From an uncultured Solimonas sp. (GTDB taxonomy: Bacteria; Pseudomonadota; Gammaproteobacteria; Nevskiales; Nevskiaceae), in the NCBI GenBank assembly GCA_946478985.1, contig CAMLDZ010000117.1:1-9486 (forward strand): a stretch of DNA of 9,486 bases, written 5' to 3'. The position numbers and the translations under genes were made by a program. The notes beneath the pieces are model-generated. The model had not been told where the DNA came from, searched no databases, and saw only the letters and a list, made by a program, of their open reading frames with translations. Shown in pieces: positions 1 to 6,683 of the stretch; within the stretch, counting starts at the first letter, position 1, and each line of letters opens with the position of its first letter.

Positions 1-1052
1 TCGAGATCGCCGGCGACATCGAGCTGTTTGCGCGCGAGGCGCGCGCGCCGGTGATCGGCATTACCGGCAGCAACGGCAAGAGTACGGTGACGACGCTGGT
101 CGGCGAGATGGCCAGGGCGGCCGGCCTGCGCGTTGGCGTCGGCGGCAACCTGGGCACGCCGGCGCTCGATCTGCTGCGCGACGAGGCCGAGCTGTACGTG
201 CTGGAGCTGTCGAGCTTCCAGCTGGAGACCACGCGGTCGCTGCGCTGCGCCGCGGCGACGATGCTCAATCTCTCGCAGGACCATCTCGACCGCCACGGCA
301 CGATGGAGCACTACGGCCGCGTCAAGGCGCGCATCTTCGCCGGCGCCGCCCAGGTGGTCGTCAACCGCGACGACGCGGCGGTGATGGCGCTGGCCCCGGC
401 CGGCGCGCTGAGCTTCGGCATCGATGCACCGTCGCCGGGTGCCTACGGCCTGCTCGACGGCGCCGACGGTCCGGCGCTGGCTGTCGGTGCCGACGCGCTG
501 CTGCCCTTGTCGGCGCTGAAGATCTTCGGCCTGCACAACGCCGCCAATGCGCTGGCGGCGCTGGCGCTGGCCGATGCCGTGGGCATCGCGCGCGAGGCCA
601 GCCTGCGCGCGCTGCGCGAGTTCCCCGGCCTGCCGCACCGCTGCGAGTTCATCGCACGCCAGCACGAGGTCGATTACTTCAACGATTCCAAGGGCACCAA
701 CGTCGGTTCGACGCTGGCTGCGCTCAAGGGTCTGCCACCGGGCATCGTCTGGCTCGGCGGCGGGCAGGGCAAGGGTCAGTCCTTCGTCGAGCTGCGCGAG
801 GCGCTGGCGAGCAAGGGGCGCGCCGCCGTGCTGTTCGGCGAGGATGCGCCGCTGATCGAGCGCGACATCTACGGCGCGCTGCCCATCTGGCGCGCGCCGG
901 ACCTGCGCAGCGCGCTGCAGCGGGCCCGTGAGCTGGCGCAGCCGGGCGATCGCGTGCTGCTGTCGCCGGCCTGCGCGAGCTTCGATCAGTTCAAGAGCTA
1001 CGTCGATCGCGGCGAGCAATTCCGCGCCGCGGTCCGGGAGTCCGACACATGA
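1..1052 (+). CDS. murD: MurD, UDP-MurNAc-L-Ala:D-Glu ligase (5' partial)
   Basis: Cytoplasmic ATP-dependent ligase that adds D-glutamate to UDP-MurNAc-L-alanine. The frame is open to the window edge (first full codon at 3). It begins with a GDIELF-like segment that sits about 90 residues into E. coli MurD, so the N-terminal UDP-binding domain is mostly missing and the GTG at 51 is not the real start. Visible motifs are the Mur-ligase P-loop TGSNGKST (nt 63-86), LELSSFQLETT, LNLSQDHLDRH, and the lysine of ALKIFGLHN (nt 519-521), which aligns with the carbamylated Lys198 of E. coli. Further on are NDSKGTNVGST and the C-terminal LLSPACASFDQFKSY block. The stop overlaps the ftsW start (ATGA). About 349 residues are present and nothing looks broken. 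The identification is very secure. Confidence 0.97.
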   Translation, partial: EIAGDIELFAREARAPVIGITGSNGKSTVTTLVGEMARAAGLRVGVGGNLGTPALDLLRDEAELYVLELSSFQLETTRSLRCAAATMLNLSQDHLDRHGTMEHYGRVKARIFAGAAQVVVNRDDAAVMALAPAGALSFGIDAPSPGAYGLLDGADGPALAVGADALLPLSALKIFGLHNAANALAALALADAVGIAREASLRALREFPGLPHRCEFIARQHEVDYFNDSKGTNVGSTLAALKGLPPGIVWLGGGQGKGQSFVELREALASKGRAAVLFGEDAPLIERDIYGALPIWRAPDLRSALQRARELAQPGDRVLLSPACASFDQFKSYVDRGEQFRAAVRESDT

Positions 1053-2221
1053 GTCTCGCGCTACCCAGCTGGGGGCTGCCGAAGGCGCGCTACGGTCTCG
1101 ACCTGTGGCTGTGCGGTGCGCTGCTGACACTGCTGGTCTGGGGACTGGTGATGGTCGCGTCGGCGTCGGTGGCGCAGGCCGAGAAGCTGACCGGGCAGCC
1201 GTTCTATTTCTTCTACCGCCAGCTGCTGTTCATCGTCATGGGCGGCGGCCTCGGCTTCGCCTTGTATTGCGTGCCGATGCAGCAGTGGCAGCGCAGCGCG
1301 ATCTGGCTCTACGTGTTCGCGCTGGCACTGCTGGTGCTGGTGCTGGTGCCGGGCATCGGCGTCAAGGTTAACGCCGCGCGCCGCTGGATCGATCTGCCGT
1401 TCTTCCGGCTGCAGGCCTCCGAGCCGGCGCGGCTGGCGCTGATCATCTACGTCGCCAGCTACATCGCGCGCCGCCAGGCGCAGCTGCAGAACAGCTTCAA
1501 GGGCCTGGCGATGCCGCTGATCGCGGTGATGATCCCGTCGTTCCTGCTGCTGCTGGAGCCGGATTTCGGCGCCACCGCGATCCTGATGGGCGTGGTGTTC
1601 CTGATGCTGTTCCTCGGCGGCGCGCGCGTGCATTACTACCTCGCCTTCGTCGGACTGGCCGCCGCCGGCCTGCTGACGATCGCGGTCGCGGCGCCGTACC
1701 GTGTCAAGCGCATGATGAACTTCATGAACCCCTGGGCCGACGTCGAGAACGCCGGCTGGCAACTCGCGCAGTCGCTGATCGCGGTTGGCCGCGGCGAGTG
1801 GGCCGGCGTCGGCCTCGGCAACAGCATCCAGAAGCTGCTGTACCTGCCGGAAATGCACACCGACTTCATCTTCGCGATCCTCGCCGAGGAATTCGGCCTG
1901 CTTGGCATCGGCTGCCTGATCGTGCTGTTCGGTATCGTCGTCTGGCGCGGCTTCAGCATCGCCAGGATCGCCGAGGACGATGGCCGCCACTTCCAGGCCT
2001 ACCTCTGCTACGGCCTCACCGCCTGGCTCGGCCTGCAGTCGCTGATCAACATGGCGGTCAACATGGGCCTGCTGCCGACCAAGGGCCTGACCTTGCCGCT
2101 GCTCAGCTACGGCGGCTCCTCGCTGCTGACGGTCTGCGCGATGCTCGGCCTGATGCTGCGTGTCGATTATGAGAATCGCGTGGCTTCGTTCGGCGTGACT
2201 TCGGCGGAGGACCGCAAGTGA
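1049..2221 (+). CDS. ftsW: FtsW, septal peptidoglycan polymerase (SEDS family)
   Basis: Integral membrane SEDS glycosyltransferase that polymerises lipid II at the septum with its class B PBP partner (FtsI). It has 390 residues, close to the family norm, and many hydrophobic stretches consistent with about ten membrane segments. Conserved landmarks are NAARRWI (108-114), EPDFGAT (170-176), the LPEMHTDFIFA loop with D272, which aligns with the catalytic Asp of RodA/FtsW, and LLSYGGSS near the C terminus. The ATG at 1049 is preceded by GGGAG (1036-1040) with 8-nt spacing and overlaps the murD stop by 4 nt. Oddity: the usually conserved QPSE-x-x-K segment reads QASEPAR (122-128). FtsW is favoured over RodA because of its place between murD and murG. 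Confidence 0.97.
   Translation: MSLALPSWGLPKARYGLDLWLCGALLTLLVWGLVMVASASVAQAEKLTGQPFYFFYRQLLFIVMGGGLGFALYCVPMQQWQRSAIWLYVFALALLVLVLVPGIGVKVNAARRWIDLPFFRLQASEPARLALIIYVASYIARRQAQLQNSFKGLAMPLIAVMIPSFLLLLEPDFGATAILMGVVFLMLFLGGARVHYYLAFVGLAAAGLLTIAVAAPYRVKRMMNFMNPWADVENAGWQLAQSLIAVGRGEWAGVGLGNSIQKLLYLPEMHTDFIFAILAEEFGLLGIGCLIVLFGIVVWRGFSIARIAEDDGRHFQAYLCYGLTAWLGLQSLINMAVNMGLLPTKGLTLPLLSYGGSSLLTVCAMLGLMLRVDYENRVASFGVTSAEDRK
2206..2210 (+). promoter_or_regulatory. Shine-Dalgarno for murG GTG start
   Basis: GGAGG lies 7 nt before the GTG at 2218, inside the end of ftsW. It supports the GTG start, which gives a 4-nt GTGA overlap with ftsW and places the MurG N-terminal glycine loop at the expected distance. 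Confidence 0.8.
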
Positions 2222-3306
2222 GCGCGCCGCTGAAATTCGTGGTGATGGCCGGCGGTACCGGCGGCCACGTCTATCCGGCGCTGGCGATCGCCCAGGCGCT
2301 GCGTGAGCTCGGCCACCAGATCGTCTGGATCGGCGCGCCGGACAGCTTCGAATCGCGCGTGGTGCCGCAGCACCAGTTTGCGATCGAGTACATCCGCGTC
2401 AGCGGCCTGCGCGGCAAGGGCCTGCTCAAGCTGCTGCAGGCGCCGCTGCTGATCGTCCGCGCGGTGCGCGAGGCACTGGCGATCCTGCGCCGGCAGCAGC
2501 CGCATGCGGTGCTCGGCATGGGCGGCTTCGCCGCCGGACCCGGTGGCATCGCCGCCTGGCTCGGCCGCTTCCCGCTGGTGATCCACGAGCAGAACGCCGC
2601 CGCCGGGCTGACCAACCGCTGCCTGGCGCGGCTCGCCCGCGTGGTGCTGCAGGCGTTTCCGGGGGCGCTGCCGCGCGGCCAGACCGTCGGCAATCCGGTG
2701 CGCGGCGGCTTCGCCGAACTGCCGCCGCCGGCGGTGCGCCTGGCCCATGAGGGTCCGGCGCGGCTGCTCGTGGTCGGCGGCTCGCAGGGCGCGCGAGCCT
2801 TGAACCAGCAGGTGCCGGCCGCACTGGCCCTGCTACCGGAAACGCAGCGCCCGCAGGTCCGTCATCAGGGCGGCCGCACGCTGGAGGTGGCCGAGGCCGC
2901 TTACCGGGACGCCGGCGTGCAGGGCGAGCTGAGCGCCTTCATCGACGACATGCCGGCCGCCTACGCCTGGGCCGATCTGGTGGTCTGCCGCGCCGGCGCC
3001 TCGACGATCGCCGAACTCGGCGCCGCCGGCTCGGCCTCGGTGCTGGTGCCGTTCCCGGCCGCGGTCGACGATCACCAGACCCGCAACGCCGAGCACCTGG
3101 TCCGTGCCGGCGCCGCGCTGCTGCTGCCGGAATCGGCGCTCACGCCGCAGGTCCTGTCGGCGACGCTCGCCGGCCTGCTGGCCGATCGCGCCAAACTGCA
3201 GGCGATGGCCGAGGCCGCGCGCACACAGTCCTGGCAGACCGCGACCCGGCAGATCGTCGACGCCTGCCTGGCGCTGGCTCGCACGCGCGCCGGAGCATCC
3301 GCATGA
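2218..3306 (+). CDS. murG: MurG, UDP-GlcNAc:lipid I N-acetylglucosaminyltransferase
   Basis: Peripheral inner-membrane GT-B glycosyltransferase (family GT28) that transfers GlcNAc to lipid I to make lipid II, the substrate of FtsW. It has 362 residues against 355 in E. coli. The N-terminal domain shows the glycine loop MAGGTGGHVYPALA (10-23), RVSGLRGKG, LGMGGFAAGPGG and HEQN (123-126) within HEQNAAAGLTN. The C-terminal nucleotide-sugar domain shows VVGGSQGARALNQ, FIDDMPAAYAWAD, GASTIAEL and DDHQTRNA (284-291). The start is GTG with a strong GGAGG. The gene overlaps ftsW by GTGA, and its stop overlaps the ATG of the following 34-codon frame. Minor oddity: AAGSAS replaces the more usual AAGLP before LVPF. 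Function is not in doubt. Confidence 0.97.
   Translation: MSAPLKFVVMAGGTGGHVYPALAIAQALRELGHQIVWIGAPDSFESRVVPQHQFAIEYIRVSGLRGKGLLKLLQAPLLIVRAVREALAILRRQQPHAVLGMGGFAAGPGGIAAWLGRFPLVIHEQNAAAGLTNRCLARLARVVLQAFPGALPRGQTVGNPVRGGFAELPPPAVRLAHEGPARLLVVGGSQGARALNQQVPAALALLPETQRPQVRHQGGRTLEVAEAAYRDAGVQGELSAFIDDMPAAYAWADLVVCRAGASTIAELGAAGSASVLVPFPAAVDDHQTRNAEHLVRAGAALLLPESALTPQVLSATLAGLLADRAKLQAMAEAARTQSWQTATRQIVDACLALARTRAGASA
3292..3295 (+). promoter_or_regulatory. Shine-Dalgarno before the ATG at 3303
   Basis: GGAG lies 7 nt before the ATG at 3303, at the end of murG. It now serves the 34-codon frame rather than murC. The real murC ATG (3404) has only a G-rich GGCGGGG (3391-3397) in front of it. If the 3311-3401 segment is an insertion, this was the original murC ribosome binding site. 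Confidence 0.6.
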
Positions 3307-3407
3307 GTGCCTGGCGAAGCGGAGTTGCGAAACGCAGGTGCGGTGCGAGCCAGGCGGTGCGCTCATGCCGCTTGCCCGCTGATGAAGCCCGGCGGGGTGC
3401 GGCATGA
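3303..3407 (+). CDS. 34-residue Arg-rich leader-like ORF between murG and murC
   Basis: Small frame, no recognised family. It starts at ATG 3303, overlapping the murG stop as ATGA, with GGAG 7 nt upstream. It ends at TGA 3405-3407, overlapping the murC ATG as ATGA. The peptide is basic, with eight Arg/Lys in 34 residues (K10 R11 R12, R30 R31), two Cys and one Trp. There is no membrane segment or signal peptide. Codon use is unlike the neighbours: about a third of third positions are A or T, and CGA, AGG, AAA and TCA appear. That argues against an old protein-coding gene. The first three residues (MSA) are the same as those of MurC. Most likely it is a by-product of an insertion that is translated because of its position, possibly acting as a coupling or leader peptide for murC. 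Translation itself is plausible; a function for the peptide is not shown. Confidence 0.45.
   Translation: MSAWRSGVAKRRCGASQAVRSCRLPADEARRGAA
3309..3355 (+). other. Hairpin in the murG-murC spacer (first stem)
   Basis: A 7-bp inverted repeat GCCTGGC (3309-3315) and GCCAGGC (3349-3355) encloses a 33-nt loop. The loop itself holds a small TGCG-AAA-CGCA stem (3326-3336). It belongs to the inserted segment. Its role is unknown, and it may simply shape the spacer RNA. Confidence 0.4.
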
Positions 3408-3412
3408 GTGCG
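3358..3412 (+). promoter_or_regulatory. Hairpin sequestering the murC start codon
   Basis: GCGCTCATGCCGC (3359-3371) pairs with GCGGCATGAGTGC (3399-3411): 12 Watson-Crick pairs and one G-U. A further U-G pair is possible at 3358/3412. An inner stem CCCGC (3375-3379) with GCGGG (3392-3396) sits above a small internal loop. The murC ATG (3404-3406) is inside the main stem and the G-rich ribosome site is in the inner stem. Free initiation at murC should therefore be poor unless a ribosome translating the 34-codon frame opens the structure. The 5' arm can also pair with the first copy of the start region (3301-3310), giving two mutually exclusive folds. Pairing was read by eye; energies were not computed. 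Confidence 0.55.
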
Positions 3413-4831
3413 GTACTGCAGAACCTGATGATGGCGCCGATGCGCCGCGTGCGGCGCATCCACATGCTCGGCATCGGCGGCTCGGGCATGGCCGGCATCG
3501 CCGAGGTGCTGCTCAACCTCGGCTATCAGGTCAGCGGCACCGATCTCAAGGACAGCGCGGCGACGCAGCGTCTGCGCGCGCTCGGCGCGACGATCCACTT
3601 CGGTCACGCCGCCGACAATGCCGTCGGGGCCGACGCTATCGTCGTTTCCACCGCGGTCAAGGCCGACAATCCGGAACTGGTCTGGGCGCGCGAGCACCGC
3701 GTGCCGGTGGTACGCCGCGCCGAGATGCTGGCCGAGCTGATGCGCTTCCGCTACGGCATCGCCATCGCCGGCACGCACGGCAAGACGACGACGACCAGCC
3801 TGGTCGCCAGCGTGCTGGCCGAAGGCGGGCTCGATCCGACCTATGTGATCGGCGGCAAGCTCAAGGCCGCCGACAGCAATGCGCGGCTCGGCAGCGGCAA
3901 CTACCTGGTCGCCGAGGCCGACGAGAGCGATGCCTCGTTCCTGCACCTGTCGCCGATGATCGCCGCCGTCACCAACATCGACGCCGATCATCTCGAAACC
4001 TACGACCACGATTTCCGCAAGCTGCGCGCGACCTTCGTCGAATTCCTCGCACGGCTGCCGTTCTACGGCCTGGCGATCGTCTGCATCGACGATCCGGTGG
4101 TGCGCGAGCTGCTGCCGCAGATCGGCCGCCCGGTGCTCACCTATGGATTCGCCGACGACGCCGATCTGCGCGCCGTCGAGGTGCGTCCCGAAGGCAGCGG
4201 CGCGCATTTCGTCGCCGTGTTTCCGGACGGCGCGCGCGAGGATTTCCATCTCAACCTGCCGGGCCGGCACAACGTGCAGAACGCGCTGGTCGCGCTGGCG
4301 CTGGGTCGCGAGCTGGGCGTCGATTTCGCGGCGATGCAGCGCGCGCTGAGCGGCTTCGCCGGCGTCGGACGCCGCTGCGAGCCGCATGGCGCACTGCGGC
4401 TGCCGCAGGGCGAGGCGCTGCTGGTCGACGACTACGGCCATCACCCGCGCGAAGTCGCCGCGACATTCCAGGCGATGCGCGCCGCGCATCCGGATCGCCG
4501 CCTCGTCGTCGCCTTCCAGCCGCATCGCTACACCCGCACGCGCGATCTGTTCGACGACTTCACCGCCATCCTTTCGGAAGCCGACGCGCTGCTGCTGGTC
4601 GAGGTCTATGCGGCAGGCGAGGCGCCGATCGAAGGCGCCGACAGCCGCGCGCTGGCGCGCGGCATCCGCGCGCGCGGCAAGGTGGAGCCGGTATTCGTGC
4701 GCAGCGTCGCCGAGGCGCCGCAGGCGCTGGCCGGCATCGTCCGCGACGGCGACCTGCTGCTGACGATGGGTGCCGGCGATGTCGGCGGCCTGCCGGCGCT
4801 GCTGCAGAAGCAGTTCGGAGCCGCGCCGTGA
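3404..4831 (+). CDS. murC: MurC, UDP-MurNAc:L-Ala ligase
   Basis: Cytoplasmic ATP-dependent ligase that attaches L-alanine to UDP-MurNAc, the first peptide-stem step. It has 475 residues against 491 in E. coli, and is similar along its whole length. Domain 1 has the Rossmann loop [17 protein letters not shown] (20-36). Domain 2 has the P-loop [10 protein letters not shown] (G123-T131 region), [13 protein letters not shown] and [11 protein letters not shown]. Domain 3 has [23 protein letters not shown] (342-351), [13 protein letters not shown] and [11 protein letters not shown]. The ATG at 3404 is chosen because it gives a normal N terminus and overlaps the 34-codon frame by ATGA. Its ribosome site is weak and lies in a hairpin. 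Alternative Met codons at residues 9, 10 and 13 are possible but have no better site. The stop overlaps the murB GTG. Confidence 0.97.
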   Translation: MSAVLQNLMMAPMRRVRRIHMLGIGGSGMAGIAEVLLNLGYQVSGTDLKDSAATQRLRALGATIHFGHAADNAVGADAIVVSTAVKADNPELVWAREHRVPVVRRAEMLAELMRFRYGIAIAGTHGKTTTTSLVASVLAEGGLDPTYVIGGKLKAADSNARLGSGNYLVAEADESDASFLHLSPMIAAVTNIDADHLETYDHDFRKLRATFVEFLARLPFYGLAIVCIDDPVVRELLPQIGRPVLTYGFADDADLRAVEVRPEGSGAHFVAVFPDGAREDFHLNLPGRHNVQNALVALALGRELGVDFAAMQRALSGFAGVGRRCEPHGALRLPQGEALLVDDYGHHPREVAATFQAMRAAHPDRRLVVAFQPHRYTRTRDLFDDFTAILSEADALLLVEVYAAGEAPIEGADSRALARGIRARGKVEPVFVRSVAEAPQALAGIVRDGDLLLTMGAGDVGGLPALLQKQFGAAP

Positions 4832-5739
4832 ACGCCGCTGCCCGCGATCTGGAGCCGCCGGTGCGCGGCCTGCTGCGCGTCGACGAGCCGATGTCCCGGC
4901 ATACCTCATGGCGTGTCGGCGGTCCGGCCGACCGCTACTTCGAGCCCGCCGACCGCGCCGATCTTGCGGCTTTCGTCGCCAGCCTGCCGGCCGGCGAACC
5001 GCTGCTGTGGATCGGCCTCGGCAGCAATCTGTTGGTGCGTGATGGCGGCGTGCGTGGCACCGTGATCGCGCTGCACGGCGCGCTCGATGCGCTCGATGTC
5101 GATGCAGCCGCACGCTGTGTGCACGCCCAGGCCGGCACGCACTGCGCGCGGCTCGCCAAGTCGGCCACCGCCGCAGGGCTGGCCGGCGCCGGATTCTTCG
5201 CCGGCATTCCCGGCACCATCGGCGGCGCGCTGGCGATGAATGCGGGCGCCCATGGCGGCGAGACCTGGAACGTGGTCGTCGAGGTCGAGGTGATGTACCG
5301 CGACGGCTCGACCGCCTGGCTGCCGAAGTCGGCGTTCCGCTACGGCTATCGGCATGTCGAGGCGCCGGCCGAGATCGCCGGCTTCATCGCCGCGCGCCTG
5401 AACTTCGCGGTGGACACCGATGGCAGCGCCGCCGCCGACATGAAGACCTGGCTCGCGCGCCGCAAGGCGACGCAGCCGGTCGGCAAGCCAACGGCTGGCA
5501 GCACCTTCCGCAATCCGCCGAACGACCACGCGGCGCGCCTGATCGAAGCTTGTGGCCTCAAGGGTCATCGCCTCGGCGGCGCGCAGGTGTCGATGCTGCA
5601 TGCCAACTTCATTATCACTGACGAGACGGCGCGCGCCGCCGACGTCGAGCAGCTGATCGCTCACATCCAGAACACCGTGCGTACCCAGACAGGCATCGAG
5701 CTGCAACCGGAAGTCCGCGTCGTCGGAGAGGCCGCATGA
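4828..5739 (+). CDS. murB: MurB, UDP-N-acetylenolpyruvoylglucosamine reductase
   Basis: Cytoplasmic FAD enzyme that reduces UDP-GlcNAc-enolpyruvate with NADPH to give UDP-MurNAc, the MurC substrate. It has 303 residues, shorter than the 342-residue E. coli type I enzyme and in the range of the type II forms. Visible are [16 protein letters not shown], the FAD-binding [10 protein letters not shown] (65-74) and [20 protein letters not shown] (122-141). GYRH with R175 aligns with Arg159 of E. coli. AGSTFRNP has S225, the catalytic Ser position. [14 protein letters not shown] and the PEVR glutamate follow near the end. The GTG start at 4828 has GGAG 7 nt upstream and overlaps the murC stop (GTGA). 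The stop overlaps ddl (ATGA). Being next to murC is sensible: the two enzymes act in sequence. Confidence 0.96.
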   Translation: MNAAARDLEPPVRGLLRVDEPMSRHTSWRVGGPADRYFEPADRADLAAFVASLPAGEPLLWIGLGSNLLVRDGGVRGTVIALHGALDALDVDAAARCVHAQAGTHCARLAKSATAAGLAGAGFFAGIPGTIGGALAMNAGAHGGETWNVVVEVEVMYRDGSTAWLPKSAFRYGYRHVEAPAEIAGFIAARLNFAVDTDGSAAADMKTWLARRKATQPVGKPTAGSTFRNPPNDHAARLIEACGLKGHRLGGAQVSMLHANFIITDETARAADVEQLIAHIQNTVRTQTGIELQPEVRVVGEAA

Positions 5740-6683
5740 GGCGCACGGACAATCCCGCCGATTTCGGTCGCGTCGCCGTGCTCGGCGGCGGCTGGTCGGC
5801 CGAGCGCGAAGTGGCACTGTGGAGCGGGCAGGGCGTGCATGCGGCGCTGTGCGAGAAGGGCGTCGACGCGACACTGGTGGATGCCACGCCGGAGCTGATC
5901 CTGAACCTGCGCGCGCACGGCTTCGATCGCGCCTTCAACGTGCTGCACGGCACCGGCGGTGAGGACGGCACCGTGCAGGCGGCGCTGGAGTTGCAGCAGA
6001 TCCCGTACACCGGCAGCGGCGTGCTGGCCTCGGCGCTGGCGATGGACAAGCTGCGCAGCAAGCGCATGTGGAAGGCCGAAGGCTTGCCGACGCCGGACTG
6101 GCTGTGGCTGGAAACCGAGGCCGATCTCGACGCGGCTGCCCGGCGCTTCGGTTTTCCGCTGATCATCAAGCCGTCCGAGGAGGGCTCCAGCGTCGGCGTC
6201 AGCAAGGTGAAGTCGGCCGAGCAGCTCTACGCCGCCTGGCAGCTCGCGCGCGGCGCCCAGCGGCGGGTGACGATGGCCGAGCGCTTCATCGCCGGCGGCA
6301 GCCAGGGCCATGAGTTCACCTGCGCGATCCTGCACGGTGAGGCCTTGCCGACGATCCGCATCGTCCCCGACGGCGAGTTCTACGACTACAACGCCAAGTA
6401 CCTGTCGGACAACACCCGCTACCACTGCCCGAGCGGCCTCGACGCCGGCCTGGAAGCCGAGGTGCAGGCGATCTGCCTGCGCGCGTTCCAGCTGCTCGGC
6501 GCGCGCGGCTGGGGCCGCGTCGACTTCATGCTCGACGCCGACAACCGGCCGTGGCTGATCGAAGCCAATCTGGTGCCGGGCATGACTTCGCACAGCCTGG
6601 TGCCGATGGCGGCGCGCGCGCGCGGCATCGACTACGCGGCGCTGTGCTGGTCGGTGCTCGAAGGGACCCTGGAGGGCGAATGA
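5736..6683 (+). CDS. ddl: D-alanine--D-alanine ligase (DdlB type)
   Basis: Cytoplasmic ATP-grasp ligase that makes D-Ala-D-Ala for MurF. It has 315 residues; E. coli DdlB has 306. Landmarks are GGWSAEREV with E23 aligning with E. coli Glu15, LHGTGGEDGTVQA (signature 1), YTGSGVLASALAMDKLRSK, KPSEEGSSVGVSK (GSSVG at 150-154), FYDYNAKYLSDNT (Y216, Y218) and GRVDFMLD. The C-terminal metal-binding loop reads IEANLVPGMTSHS (275-287). Oddities: N278 is followed by Leu where Ser, Thr or Pro is usual, and the first loop has Trp20 where E. coli has Thr. The start ATG has GGAG 7 nt before it and overlaps the murB stop. All core residues seem present, so an active enzyme is expected. Confidence 0.95.
   Translation: MRRTDNPADFGRVAVLGGGWSAEREVALWSGQGVHAALCEKGVDATLVDATPELILNLRAHGFDRAFNVLHGTGGEDGTVQAALELQQIPYTGSGVLASALAMDKLRSKRMWKAEGLPTPDWLWLETEADLDAAARRFGFPLIIKPSEEGSSVGVSKVKSAEQLYAAWQLARGAQRRVTMAERFIAGGSQGHEFTCAILHGEALPTIRIVPDGEFYDYNAKYLSDNTRYHCPSGLDAGLEAEVQAICLRAFQLLGARGWGRVDFMLDADNRPWLIEANLVPGMTSHSLVPMAARARGIDYAALCWSVLEGTLEGE

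Larger units (their letters stand above)
3301..3411 (+). repeat. 10-bp direct repeats flanking a 91-bp insert at the murC start
   Basis: GCATGAGTGC occurs at 3301-3310 and again, perfectly, at 3402-3411, with 91 bp (3311-3401) between. Both copies contain an ATGA and encode Met-Ser-Ala: the first opens the 34-codon frame and the second opens murC. Removing one copy plus the intervening segment would join murG to murC by a plain ATGA overlap with GGAG at 7 nt, matching the other junctions of the cluster. This resembles a target-site duplication around a small inserted element, but no clear terminal inverted repeats are visible at 3311 and 3401. A duplication or template-switch origin is equally possible, because an inverted copy of the motif lies inside (3359-3371). 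Confidence 0.6.

Noticed and set aside
51..53. GTG as the start of murD
   Set aside because: The frame continues upstream to the window edge with sequence matching MurD (GDIELF region), so the gene is truncated by the window.
3301..3411. REP/BIME-type palindromic element or CRISPR repeat between murG and murC
   Set aside because: The sequence does not match REP consensus that I know, there are only two direct copies plus one inverted copy, and there is no array of equal spacers.
3140..5113. Long antisense frame of 657 codons on the - strand
   Set aside because: It is a shadow of murC/murB caused by high third-position GC. The translation is His/Arg/Ala-rich with no domain motif and no promoter or ribosome site was seen.
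3307..5739. An 810-codon open frame ending as MurB, which would look like a MurB fusion
   Set aside because: The first 500 codons lie out of frame across murC and give Arg/Ala-rich low-complexity sequence. The real MurB starts at GTG 4828 with a ribosome site and the normal N terminus.
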